From Agelaius tricolor (Eukaryota > Chordata > Aves > Passeriformes > Icteridae), in assembly GCA_023055355.1 (NCBI GenBank), contig JALJCS010000001.1:98255381-98319380 (forward strand): a DNA stretch of 64,000 nucleotides. The letters run 5' to 3'. This document shows positions 1 to 12,220 of the stretch, one piece after another. How positions within the stretch are numbered: position 1 is the stretch's first letter; the number at the start of each line of letters is the position of its first letter. The position numbers and the translations under genes were made by a program. Below the pieces are notes generated by a model. The model ran no database searches and had not been told where the DNA came from. It saw nothing but the letters and a program-made list of their open reading frames with translations.

Positions 1-55
1 ATCAATACTTCAAAGCATTTCAGTGATGCATGCATTTTAATATGGATGTGCTGTA

Positions 56-237
56 TCATTTGGTTAAACATTGGAACAGACTGCCCAGGGAGGTGGGGGA
101 GTCACCATCTCTGGAAGTGTTCAAAAATGATTGGACATGGCGCTTAGTGCTATGGTTTAGTTGGCATGGTGGTGTTTGGTCAAAGGTTAATGATCTTGGA
201 GGGCTTTTCCACCCTGAATGATTATCTGATTCCATGA
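56..237 (+). mobile_element. CR1 LINE fragment, 3' end, plus orientation
   Basis: This is a 5'-truncated copy of the avian CR1 non-LTR retrotransposon. The block GGAACAGACTGCCCAGGGAGG followed by 'gagtcaccatctctggaagtgttc' matches the 3' end of CR1 ORF2. It then runs through 'ggcatggtggtgtttggtcaaaggttaatgatcttgg' into the 3' UTR and a degenerate 'attatctgattccatgattt' terminus. CR1 copies are normally truncated at the 5' end, as here. The 63-residue open frame over it is remnant ORF2 sequence and not a gene. The number of differences from the remembered consensus suggests an old copy; the subfamily is not assigned. The left boundary is approximate. Confidence -1.
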
Positions 238-375
238 TTTCATTTTACATATAAGCAGAGGCATGTAATATAGTTCCATGCCTTCTTGGACAGAATAAAA
301 AATTGCAATTCCAAAGTTTACAGTTTGGTATTATTTACAGCTCTTATCACCAGTCCCATTGGCTTTACCTTTATT

Positions 376-420
376 GTTATGTTATGTTATGTTATGTTAT
401 GTTATGTTATGTTATGTTAT
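376..420. repeat. (GTTAT)9 pentanucleotide microsatellite
   Basis: Nine uninterrupted GTTAT units follow 'tttatt' and end at 'gggaattttt'. The array is perfect, so it is probably length-polymorphic. No functional role is evident. Confidence -1.
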
Positions 421-3011
421 GGGAATTTTTATTCCTATTGAGTAACCTTTTTAGTTTTTAGAGGAGAAGCTAAAATCTTGCGGCCAGTGTAGGTGTGCAT
501 TTTTAGAAGAGGAGAGAGGTGCCATGTGCTCTCTGTAGGGATAAAGAAGAAAAAAATCTGTTAACAGTGTACAAATGCAAACTAGGACAACTGAGAAATA
601 CAAAAGAAAAATATCAGCTTTGCAAGGTTCTACTCACCAAGTCTTTGCTTTTTGACAAGTGGATATTCTTTAAAATTAAGGTAAATATCAAACAAATTTT
701 AAGGCTATTTTATGATATTCATAACATATATATTTGTTACATATATATCCTAATCATCAGATGACATTATAAACCATGTTGGTCTGGCTTTTATGGCTAT
801 TTTTTATCATATTTCATGGGAACTTCAGAGGAAAAATGTATTATGGTGTACCATCTACTATGAATTGTGCTATTTATGGTTCAGGACACACTGGCATTAA
901 TATAAAAAGCCTTTTTCATCATAGAAGTTGGTGATGACATCATAAATGAACTAAAAAAAAAAAAAAAGTGGTTCTGAGACCTCCAGGGTTACCCCCTTAG
1001 GACACACACAATGCCAAGGAACTTCTGAGAGTTGCTGAGTGTCATCAGCTTGTACAGAACAAGTAGAGCAGTTTCCTGAAAGCTTTTAAAAACTTATAAA
1101 GCAAAAGGAGGCAGTCAACTCCCCAAAGTGACTGTCATTTTCTGTCACCCACAATGCTCCAGCAGCGTGATTCATACTACCCTACCCACTCCTGAACTGT
1201 AACTAGCCAAACAAGTGTTTTCATTTACTCTTGACTGCTGAATGAACAGAATAGACCTTGCAGTAGCATGGCATCCTCTCTTTGCTAACACACAAATATT
1301 TTTCCCAGAAATTATGCAAAATGCTGATGTAAGTCTCACTTGAAGGGGGAGGAGGAGAAGGGGAAAGGAAGAAAGAAGACTACAGAAATATATAAAGAAT
1401 CAGTCTGTTTAAATCCAATTTTGGGCTGCAATATTAACTAATTTCAGTAGATCTGATAAATTTCTGACTTCCCAGAGCATGAAAAAGTTTTCTGCACAAT
1501 TTTTAATCCATTTTAGAGGTTCTCCCACAAAGATACACAGCAGTAGCAGTACTTGGGGTTTCTCATCACATGGGAACTGGTCAGTACAATTTCTTCTGGT
1601 CACTAGATGGCAGAATGTGTGTTGACTTGGAAGCACAATTTTGCATTGACTTAAGAAGCTGTGACTTTCTATTACATTTTCATTATAAAATTATCTCTCA
1701 TATATATACATAATAAAGATCACTACATTCAAAGGACTAAGGGGTTTTTGTTTTCTTCTTTATTTTTAGTTATTCTTGTGTAGGTCTGAAGATTACTAAA
1801 ACCCCAACAAAACACCCAAAATGAATAAAACACGAATTGCAGCGCTTTTTTTTTCCTTGGTTTTTTTCTGTTTTTTTTTTTTTTTTTCTTTTTCCCTTAC
1901 AGTAAGCCCTATGACAGAAGGAAATCTGAGTAGCATTCTCACTGTAGCAGTGTACCCAGACCCCACAAGGAAGCATTTGTTCTCTAATGCTGCATTGGCA
2001 GGACACAGAGCTTCAGGGCATTAGTGAATACCATCACTCTGCAGTACAGATTTAAGCTATAGCTTTCTATGGGAACCCCTTAAAATGATATTTCCTCATG
2101 AGGCAGGCAAGCTGCCAAAAGAGTAACGTAACTATTAGCTGAATTAGATTTCCATGGGAACCTCTTCTAAGTGAATGTGGAAAACGTTCTTAAAACAGCC
2201 TTTGCTTACTTCCTACGTAGATCCTGGTCCCATAAAAAGTCCCCTTTTGGCTCTCCAAAACAGTATAGAAGAGCTTTGATCAGTTCCAAACTGAATGGAA
2301 TAATTTCTTTCAATAGAGTGAATTAAGATCTGAACTGAGCTGTATTCATTAGGACAGTGAGAAAAATATGCTAGTACTCATGAAAACATAGAAAGGATTT
2401 TATGATAATGGAAATATGAAAGGCAAAAGCATTTGTACTAACACAGTATATTTTTTAGATTGTACTAAATTATTGCATTTTATGAAATAAAAGACAGGTA
2501 AACATTTGTGAGAAATTAGATACAAGATTTCTTTACTCTTGTAGACAGAGATATCCTAATACATATATGTATGCATTCTTTCATCTCTCAAAAAATTAGG
2601 GAAAACAATTATGTATTCTAAACAGTCAACATATTGTACAAAGGTAATTAGTTTATATTCATCTCTAGGGAGACCCATTTACTCCTAGGACATAACTATG
2701 GATTAATACTACTGCTGGTATTTTTAATGACATAAGAAATGAAGTATTGCTGAATTAAAATATAAATGATAGCACAAATCCCAAGGAGCAAGATTTCTCA
2801 TGGCAATGCAATCTGCTGTCTCTCTGTGCATCTCTGCAGTGACTCTCTTGGCCAGCCATTATCTTTAGTGGGATCTGAACCTGTTTACTTATTTGATCAG
2901 TGGATTTGAAGCTGGTTACAGATTTGATAAGTGAAGAATATCATAAAGATGTAATATTTCTTCACTTTCAATGTGCAGAGAATGTTGAAACCGTGCAAAC
3001 TCTATTATTAG
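421..3011. other. AT-rich noncoding stretch, no gene seen
   Basis: No coding gene is supported. Short ORFs exist on both strands (75 to 81 codons) but have random-looking composition and overlap one another. Visible landmarks are an A15 run at 953-967, a purine-only tract near 1344-1379, a T-rich tract at about 1844-1890, and a perfect 14-nt palindrome ATACATATATGTAT at 2559-2572. Confidence -1.
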
Positions 3012-3088
3012 CCTTCCTGGCCCCAATTGCTCATCACCATTCACCTGATGAGCAGGTGTATGGTGATGAGCAATTGGGGCCAGGAAGG
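3012..3088. repeat. Near-perfect 77-nt inverted repeat (hairpin)
   Basis: The left arm 3012-3040 and right arm 3060-3088 are perfect reverse complements over 29 bp. The 19-nt spacer holds a second inverted repeat, CACCTG (3042-3047) and CAGGTG (3053-3058), around the 5-nt loop ATGAG. Only a T opposite T pair (3041/3059) interrupts the stem, giving 35 paired positions out of 36. The arms are clearly more GC-rich than the surrounding DNA, and pairing stops abruptly outside them. Possible explanations are a recent template-switch inversion, a tiny palindromic transposon remnant, or a small-RNA hairpin. The sequence alone does not decide. Confidence -1.
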
Positions 3089-5010
3089 GAAATAACAGAG
3101 TTTGCTACAGGAGAAACTGAGAATAAAAATCTGGTAAAGTGACTCATACGTGTTCAAAATGAATGTAAAATGTCACCATAGCAGGTAGTGTGTTTTCACA
3201 TGGGCTTTGCAGAATTATAACTAAGCAAACAGGAAAAGGAGGGGTGGATGGAAGCCCAAAATGCAACTTCACCCCTTTTTATATCTACCAAATCTGACAT
3301 TTGTAATTATCATAGCCAGGCAGGCAGAAGATGCTCTGTAGTTCACATTTTTCCCATTCTAATATTTCCCTAGTAATCCATCCCAAAATGGTTGTATTCA
3401 AATAAAATTAACAATACTGATAAAAGCACTTTACATTTTCAAGTTTAACATTTAAATCCTGTAAATACAGCAGTATGTTATTCTCATACTCCATACTGTT
3501 TTCTCAAGATACATGAATGTAATAACACATTAAAGAATGAAAGCACAGGGGCTTACCTTTATAAATTTTTGTTTTTTAAAATGAAACACTTTTAATGCAT
3601 TCTCTTGTAGTATTCTTATAATTTGAATGTTTCTACTATAATAACTTATTCATGTGTAGCCGCTAAAAATTTAAATCATTGTATAATAATGATTCTTCAG
3701 TATCTTCATTTCTTCCCTAAATTTCATACTATTTTACTTCTGCATTAAGTATTTTGGTTTTGCCATATATTGAATTAATTGAATTACTGTTATGGTTAGC
3801 CAGTGGAGGAGTTATTTCAGAATGGCACCATTTTTATATAAACACTCTGTTTTCTGCAGCAAACTACGTGGTTATTACACACAGGCCAGTATGTGCCTCT
3901 TTAGTGTTCTGTACAATTAAAAGTCAAGAGATGATGACTGAGAACAAACTGTAATTTCCTAAGCTATTCTTGTATTCAATAATTCTTATTTTCTGTTCTA
4001 GAAAGACTGAAAAAGAAGTAAACTGTAGAAAGCAGGGCTCACAAGGACATCTAGACTATTTCCTTGCCCTGCAACTATTTAGCACAGACATTCCTGCAGA
4101 TGGTTGCCTAATCTTTTCTAAATGATAGAAGCACTCATTAAAATAGGAGATGAATTATCTATGAATTTTTGACAGGGAAGTTTATACTCTGTGAAAGATT
4201 CTAAAGCTGTATGAAGGGAAGGAACAAGAATCAATATTTTAAATAACAGGTACTGCAAACTGTAATCACTAAGAACAGTTAAACTGAGTGTGGATGTTTT
4301 TTTAGAATGGTTAAAGCTTCTAGGTGAAGCTAAATGATATTGCACGCCTTTTTAAGAGCATTTTCTTGTCCTTATTTAAGTCTCCTAAATTGTTTTTATG
4401 AAAAAATAATAAAAAATGGAAGAAGTGTTGCTGGATGTGAATTTTGCACATTACATTTTTATCATCTGTGATACCACAAAGCTGGCTGTTATGTATACAG
4501 ACATCATGAATGGCTGCTAAATTTATTCAGAGAAGAGAAGAATAAAAGTAAAGGACAGGAGCCTTGGCTGTTGTAAAATGGCCTCATTCCACCCAGGCAG
4601 ACTAAAGCTGAGAAGGTGTTTACCAAAACAAGAGACCTTCTACTCGAGTTAAGAGGTTTATATAAGCAGTTCACAAGGGTGTGTGCCCTTGCCAGCTGTC
4701 ACTTGCAGGTTAATTAACACACACATGCAGTTTCAAACATTATTCCACCCAGCTCATCATGGGAGATCTGTGCATGGCACACTGCCCTGATAGGAAGGGT
4801 GTTGCAGTGGTTTCCAAAACAGACCTGGAACCTCTTAAAAGGTGTCTTATGGTGCCATAAGTTCTCTCTGAACTCCTGTAGGACACCTGTGGTCTTAAAT
4901 ATGAGTCATAAATAATTCTTCTCTAGTCAATAGAATAAACTTAATGAGAAAAGACAACACAAATGAGAGGAAACCCAGTGATTCAAATTTAAACCTCAGA
5001 TACAATTTTC
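3089..5010. other. AT-rich noncoding stretch, no gene seen
   Basis: I see no gene, known transposon or RNA gene here. The ORFs at 3754-3954 and 4118-4345 are short, lie in AT-rich DNA and match no family I recognise. Confidence -1.
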
Positions 5011-5245
5011 ACAATCATAGAATCATAGAATTGTTAAGATCAGAAAATACCTGTAAGATCACCTAATCCAACCATCATCCCAGCACTGCTATGATGTTCA
5101 CCTCTAAACCATGTCTTGAGTGCCCATATCCACACATTTTTTGAACACTTCCAGGGATGGTGACTCCATCACTTCCCTAGAGAGCCTGTTTCAATGCTAA
5201 ATAACTAAAACCAAATCTTAAAATAAATCTAAATCCTTCCTTCAG
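5011..5245 (-). mobile_element. CR1 LINE fragment, 3' end, minus orientation
   Basis: The block opens with CATAGAATCATAGAATTG, the reverse-complemented CR1 terminal repeat. It continues through 'gatcacctaatccaaccatc', 'ctaaaccatgtcttgagtgccc' and 'cttccagggatggtgactccat', which are standard CR1 3' UTR and ORF2-end landmarks. 'agagagcctgtttcaatg' corresponds to the usual 'gcctgttccaatg' region, and similarity fades after about 5245. The copy is 5'-truncated and moderately diverged, with no coding capacity. Confidence -1.
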
Positions 5246-6748
5246 AAATACTTGCACAGGATTTTAAGTAGGAAAGCACACAAGAGATCTAAACAAAAAC
5301 TATCAGAGAAAATCTCTTGGACCTAGATATTTTGGGATTTTTTAGAAATAAATTAGATGTTTTCACTGGCTTTAGTAAAAGCACTTCTCTATATCTCTGA
5401 AATTCTGATTTCAGAGTCAGATCCAGCAATTAATTTAATGCTTTTAAGGAGTCGAGTATCTCACTGAGGCTAAAACCCAATGTTTTTCTTCACTCTTACT
5501 GCATCATCCACACTTGAAAAAAGTATCTCAGTGCATCTGCTACCATGTCCTTCCTTCCTAGCACCATGGGCCAGTGTCAGAGAGTACCACAGCTTATTTT
5601 ACAGGTGTTGCCCATGCAATGCTTCTGCAAAAGCAAACTAAGAGTTCAGCTGCAGATCTGAGCTAAACAAAGCACAGTTTGTCAAACACCTCTTACAGAA
5701 GTTCACCCTGAAGCCTGCATTAAAGAACAACTGAGGTGCAGGATTTCTCATCTACTTAACACCAGAAAAAAATACCTTATGTCAAAATATAAAATAATAA
5801 AAAAAATCAAAGAGCAGAAGATTTGACCTAGGAGCAGATGTATTCCATAGGCGTAATCTATCTGATCACAGTGTACTGCTCTTAACACAGGAACAGCACT
5901 TTACTGACTGAGCAGATGAATCCATTAGAATTAGTGAGACTCTGATAATGATGCTCTACAGGTTTACCAAGCACATAGATTACTCTGAGACCCATCAATA
6001 TAATGCTGGTTTTTGCAACATACATATTTTTAAAAAAACTTTTTTTAAATGCTGTTTTTCAGCCATGCCAGAGATTTCTACTTTGTCATAGCAAAGTGCC
6101 TTCTGGGCCACTTCACTGATTAAATTAGAGAGCAATAGAAAACACAATCTAGTTGACACAACATTGATACTCATAGGGAAAATCATGGGGATGACACTAC
6201 TGAAGTGGTACATCCTCAGAGGTGGAAGAGCATGCTTGTCTTTCATCAATAAGCACTGAAATAATTGATTTTAGTATTCCTGTTATTCCTACATTCTGGT
6301 ATGATATTACACACTTGAATCACTTAAAATTCTCACGCATGTCCTACAAATATTACTGCAGCAATCTATACCTTATGACCTCCACAATGATTAACTGAAG
6401 TGTACTCTATAGAGCTTCTCCTACACATCTCAATAATAAGGATCTTTTAGAAGTGTCTATTCCATAATGGCTACATAAGATACCTCTTACATAATTCATT
6501 TCAGCTTGTCAGCAAAACATGCAATGTGGCTACCTAAAATCTGTCTTAGTTCACCATGGACCAACATTTGCAGAAATTATGCCAATAGTTAAGATATATC
6601 AATGTGTGGAGATTGCAAGCAGGGATTTTTTTCAGTGAAGGTGTTTTGTTCTGGACTTAGAACTATAGAGTTTGCAATACTCATTACCCTGGGATCTCTG
6701 TAACTTCCATAAATGCATTCTCAGAATGACCTATTGCTTATGGACATT
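5246..6748. other. AT-rich noncoding stretch, no gene seen
   Basis: Nothing recognisable. An 84-codon minus-strand ORF at 5995-6249 has no motif, and no repeat family is evident. Confidence -1.
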
Positions 6749-6771
6749 AAAAAAAAAAAAAAAAAAAAAAA
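6749..6771. repeat. A23 homopolymer
   Basis: This is an uninterrupted run of 23 adenines. There is no AATAAA shortly upstream and no recognisable gene-derived sequence in front of it, so I do not read it as the tail of a processed pseudogene. Confidence -1.
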
Positions 6772-9725
6772 CCCTAATATAATTTGGAGCAGTCTGCAGC
6801 TCATTATGTTTTACTTAGAGCAAACAGACTTTCCTTTAACAGCTAGAGACCTGTGACTGGGATGTATATCATGGTCTTTAAGAGACTTGAATCTCATCCT
6901 ACTGCTCCTAACTAGAAACCTTTTTTTTGAATAATCTACAGTGCTGCTTACACATCTTCCCACAGATAGCCTACAGATCTCTCCAAATGCCTCTACTCTG
7001 CTGCCTAGAAAGGGCTGGAAAAGAATGAGTTCCCTACAGAGCTCAATAAAATAGCTTTTATACAAAGCTATTTTTAAACAAAAAATTGAATTTCTCTCAA
7101 ATTAGGCCTTTGCCTCTTTTGTGTTGGCTCTCTGAAAATATCCTAATTATTTGGTTACCTGAAAGAAGTCTACTGTAGGCATGTAGAGTGGAATAATTAC
7201 ATAAAAAAAAATTCTGAATAAATAAATTAAATTATGCTCACTACAGACTTATTTTGACTGTCCAACCAAAAGCAGAAATATAGGTATGTACTTAGATGAC
7301 CATGGCTCCAACACTACTACCATATTGAACAGATTACATATATATTCATATTCACTGAAGTGATTAACAGGAAACTTCAAAAAAATAATAAGGCAGAGGA
7401 GATCATGAGTTCAGAAAACTCAGACAACAACCCACTATCCTGACCACAGAAGTTATACAGCATTCAGTCAAGAGCATGTCATCAAGAGCGAGTTAAGTAG
7501 GCTGAAAAACTTATGCTGAAGCTCCTAAAGTAGCAGTTCTAAAAAGACCAGAAAAAAAATCCTAGCTTTAGACCAAATACAGACTGCTCATTTTGTATTG
7601 ATCTTGAGGAATATTTTTTTCTATTTTCCTAGATATATTTAAGTTTGATCTGTTTTTATTTAAAATGTTACTTCAACTTGATATTCATTTACATTTCAGA
7701 GTAAATAAAGTAGTTCTAAAGATTAAAGTCTTATGATTTTAACAACAGTTTTCAGCAAATGAAAATACATTTTTGGTTTTTAAAAATCATTATTTGTTTA
7801 ATATATAACTAAACTAAACTATAACTCAACTAAAATCTGTTTAAGGAATCCTAGGTTATAAAAGTAACGTGCCATTAGTTTTAATGAAGGTTTGAAAGCA
7901 ATGCAGCAATAGGTCTGCAAAGCCTGACTGAACTGGAGTGCTCTGTGCCAGAACTGACTCTGGACTCTAGGTACTTACATTTGCAGTCAGGGAAGTTTAT
8001 TTCCCAGGATGACAGCAGAACCCACTGATGCAAGATGTGGTTATACAAATGCCCACATGCTAACATATGTAAAACATCTCCAAAGGATAGCCTGGGTGCA
8101 CAAGGTCTACCTCTAGGAAAAGGGCTTGATGCCATATAACTGCACATGTATAGAATTTAGACCATAGAACAGATGTTTCCATTTTGTCCTTTCATGCAGT
8201 TTATGCTTTTCAAAAATCATTACAGGTTCCCAAAAGACATGAAGAAGCAATTTTTTATGTAACAGATTTTGTCCAAAAATAAGTCATTACTGCTAATATT
8301 CAGCCCCCTATACTGGTAATCCGAGTTAGCACATATATAATTTTGATAACTTTATGTTGCATTTCAATGATTTCCCACTATCAAAAGAATAGACTTGTCT
8401 ATTTTATTCTACCTCATGTTGTGTGGTTTTAGAGTAACATTACCTACAAATTACAATACTTTGACCTCCACCAGTGTAAATCAAAAGTAATGAAATAACA
8501 GAATTAAATGTGCATATAACTGCTGTGTGAGCAGAACTAGCTCCAGAAAGATTAATTTATCTGGTTTTGAGCAGAACACAGGACTGCCAGACCCATAATA
8601 ATGATTTTCTAGCTTCTAACTCTATGTTCTGTTAGATCATGAGGATTCTTCTGCATATCCATACTATTTAATGCTTTAGATTACAGGAACAATTGCAGCT
8701 AGTTAAAGAGTGATTTCACTAAATCCTTATTCATGATGAGGTCAGCTTGGATTTCCCTCTAAGTAGCAGTTTTTAAAAATGTAATCACAGTAAATTATTC
8801 CCAGTATTAAAAATGAGACAGTGCAATAACCCAGGAGAAAAAGTGCCAGTTGGGACAATGCTTTTCTTGTTGCTGTTTTCTTACTATTCCAAGGCCCATC
8901 ACTGTTACTGACTTGAAATGTTATGGTTGTATTCACTGGGTATGTACTAAACTGCAGTTAGGAATATCAGCCACTACATCTTTTAAACATTTCTATGGCA
9001 GGTCTTTGGCAGCTTGCTAAAAGAGCAAGAATTTATTAAAAATAGTAAAACATTTGTGCAGAGAAAAATTATTACACGGGACGACTGGAGAATTGGTGCT
9101 CTTCTGAACAAACGCCTGTAGCAATAGAGAAGTACACAAATTTTAGTCTGAAAAGAAGATGCTATTCAAAGTACATAAATAAAACTTAAAAAAACCCCAC
9201 CTGACCCTAGAGACAACTCTTTTTTTTTGTGTAAGGAAGGATAAATCCCTTAGCTGGTATTTGTAGTTGAAACAAATTTTAAATCCCACACCAGTTTCAA
9301 AAACTAGCTGTAGATCCAGACTTGAGACTAACAGTTGGAGAGATGCATTATTTCCATGGTTATTTAATTACCTAACCCTGGTAGTCAGAACATAGTTTAG
9401 GAATTCTGAGACCTTAAGACTTATAAATTCAGGATCCAGGGAATATTTATGACTAATTTGTAAAGAGTCTGCATAAATACCACTCGTTTAAGATGGAAAT
9501 TGTTGGCAGAGTTACTTCTGGTTTCTCTCCTTCCCTCTGCAAGGAGTAGATCCTCTTACAGGTCTTGGAAATCTTGCAAATAGAAATTTACTTGTTGGAC
9601 ACAGAATTTGGTATACCAGAAAAGAGACTTCTGCAGGCTTCAGAACATCAGGAAAAAGTAGCATTCCTATGATTAACTAAGCAACATCTAAAGAAGAAAA
9701 TCAGCCAAGCAGAAAAATGGATGAA
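6772..9725. other. AT-rich noncoding stretch, no gene seen
   Basis: No gene is supported. Minus-strand ORFs at 6811-7065, 7881-8147 and 8742-8936 are 64 to 88 codons long and lack recognisable domains. The first directly abuts the A23 tract but shows no retrocopy features. Confidence -1.
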
Positions 9726-9825
9726 GGAAAAAAAAAAAAAAAGAAAAGAAAAAAAAAAAGAGGGAAAACCCAAGCCAAAAAACCAAAAAATCAAAAAACC
9801 CAACCAACAAAAAAAAAAAAACCCT
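9726..9825. repeat. A/C-rich low-complexity tract
   Basis: About 100 nt of long A runs is broken by G and then by CC or CCC, ending in 'aaaaaaccctaaaag'. Tracts of this style recur at 28486-28563, 40777-40811 and 41070-41150. They look like decayed poly(A)-type sequence, but no adjoining retroposon body is recognisable. Confidence -1.
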
Positions 9826-11419
9826 AAAAGCGTGTCTCTCCAGAAGCAAAGAAATCACATATGCTTACATGTCTGATTAGGGTCAGTCTGGCTCTGCTCT
9901 GCCCGGGAAGATTATAGGGTTGAGGATGACAGAGTAACTTAATCATCAGGGCTTCTGTTATCATTGGCTGTTTATGAACTTATTTCAGAGCATCCTCAAG
10001 GTATGTAAGATGAATGAGATGAATGGTACCGGTTTTAACTGCTCTGCTTTTAACTAAAACTTTAGTATGTCATATATATATACACTCATTTAATTTTATT
10101 TACATCATTGTTTACTATTATCTCTAAGCTAAATAACCTCTCTTAAAAATGTCACAAGAAAATTGCATGTGATTATCTTGATTCATTTTAACATGATACA
10201 GTACAGGGACAGGTAAACATTAAATCTAATTCAGGAGAGACTGTATCAATAGGGAATTCCACTGGGCAGTAAGTGATATTTATCATATCAAGAATTTCAT
10301 AAGAAAAAGCTGTTCCCAAGGCCAGAATTACTAGTTAATCTAAACTAAGCTAAGAGTTTCAGACAAAAGGGAAGAAAGGAGGAAGCAAGAAGAAGAGCAT
10401 TTTGAAAAAGTTGAAATAGCTTTATTTGTGTTATTTGTGTAATAGCTACAATTTGAATTTTAATTCTAACTAAAACCAAAGCCCTTTCTCAGCTACACAT
10501 TTAAGTCAACCCAAAATATATTTGTGCCATGAAGCAAAAAATCAGTTATTTCAGAAATTATTTCAGTGAATAGATTTGGGGAAATACAAGTTAGAAAAAA
10601 AAAAAATTGCATCTATTGAAACACAGTAGGATTTACAGTAAAAATAAAATATTACCTCCTACATTTATCCTTCATAATAAAAAATAATATCAACTTTACT
10701 TAGTGAAAAAAAGAAGTAAAAGAATTATGTGGGATGTAATCCAAGAATCATAATTACATTGAGCATGCAGAGGAATAAAATGTTAAAGACGATAACCTAA
10801 TGATAAGCAGCTTCAAACCTGCTCATCCCACCCCCCTAAGGTTGTTAAGAAATTAACAATTCTAAATTTATAACAAGTAGGAAATAGCAGCTCAGAATCT
10901 TTGAAACCTATGTATTGCTTCACAGTTCCTATTCTATATAATCAGGTACTGATGGAGAAGTTGTTGGTAATTTCTGCATGTGCTAAGGATGAATAAACGG
11001 AGCCACACAGAAAACGAGTACCTAAAACCAGTGATCTTATTCAGCTTCAGACCTGGAATTCTGTTTCATGGCTATGAATTCTTATCATATTCAAGCTATC
11101 GAGGCTGCTGCTTGTCAGCTGCAGTTCTCATTAGGAAAAAGGAGTTTCAGCTGACTGTAAGGTTTGTAGGAGTTCATAAATATTCTGCTACTGTTCAAAA
11201 CTGATGCAATGAACTGCAAGCAGACAAATATACACATTTTTGATCCCACAAGAAACCTCAGCTATTAGCCTATAAAGCATGATCATTCAATGTGTTAATT
11301 AAAGAATGAAGCCTTTCAAATCAAATATGGCATATTTCTTCTGACCCGGTTGATGGCAAAATAGCAACTCAGCTCTTCAAGCTTTTGCTTCTAATCAGAT
11401 GCTCTGCATCTTCATAACC
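9826..11419. other. AT-rich noncoding stretch, no gene seen
   Basis: Nothing recognisable. The plus-strand ORF at 10980-11204 (74 codons) has no motif I know. Confidence -1.
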
Positions 11420-12220
11420 CTATCAAAGGGATCTCCCTGCATACTGTTTTTGGAATGGCTTTAACGGAAGGTGTGAATAGTGCAGGTTTGTCTCCACAGC
11501 TCCTGCTTCCTTTGGTGACTTCAGCAGGGAGCTGACCTGTGATCCTGCGGGTCCATGGGACTTAGTGCAGGGCTCTGCATGCTGAGACTGAAGGCTGAGT
11601 GCTAGGCTGCCCTCAAGAAGCTTGTAGCGAGGCCACTGACAGCCTGGTAGGACATTTTCCTTGATCATCAATATCATGTTCCCTAAGCATCTTCTGCTTG
11701 TACATCATTCTAAGGTCACTTTGATATAAATAACCAGTGACAGATGAGGCCTGTGGGGTGCTTGTTAGAGACCCAGCAGTAGATATTTTATTCTAAGTCT
11801 GATCAATCGTGGCACAGCAAGGTTCTGGAGATCTGTGCGTGCCACTGTAGAACCATAATAAGATCGTTTCATCTTCAACCATTGAGTCCACAAACTGTGA
11901 ATAAGGGCTTGTACTCCTGCTTACAGAGAGTTTGGTGAATGCAGTTGTCTTCACCTAGAGACAGCAAAATTGCCCAAGCTTGGAAGGAGAGCGCTGCCTC
12001 CCTTGTGAATAAGAGCAATTTCATTTGGACCAAGGTGACCAAAGATAGGGAGGCAGATCTGATCATGAAAATGGGAGCAGTGGCCTCTCTTCTCTCAAGG
12101 CAGTCAGCATGGCTGTCAAAGCAGCCTGGATAGCTCCTGCACCCAAAATACACAGAGGCCCTCCTCCAGTAATGCTCACATCTGCAGAAAGCTGCCACTG
12201 CAAAGGCCCTTGGGTATTAG
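11420..12220. other. Relatively GC-rich unassigned block with ORFs on both strands
   Basis: Base composition shifts to a visibly more even mix than the flanking AT-rich DNA. Open frames occur on both strands: minus 11423-11677 (84 codons), minus 11875-12198 (107 codons) and plus 11939-12133 (64 codons). None of the translations matches a family I recognise, and the overlap on opposite strands argues that most or all are chance. Possible identities are an old transposon body, an exon of a long noncoding RNA, or plain local composition. I cannot choose between these. Confidence -1.

Noticed and set aside
6749..6771. Poly(A) tail of a processed pseudogene
   Set aside because: There is no polyadenylation signal, no gene-like sequence upstream and no flanking target duplication.
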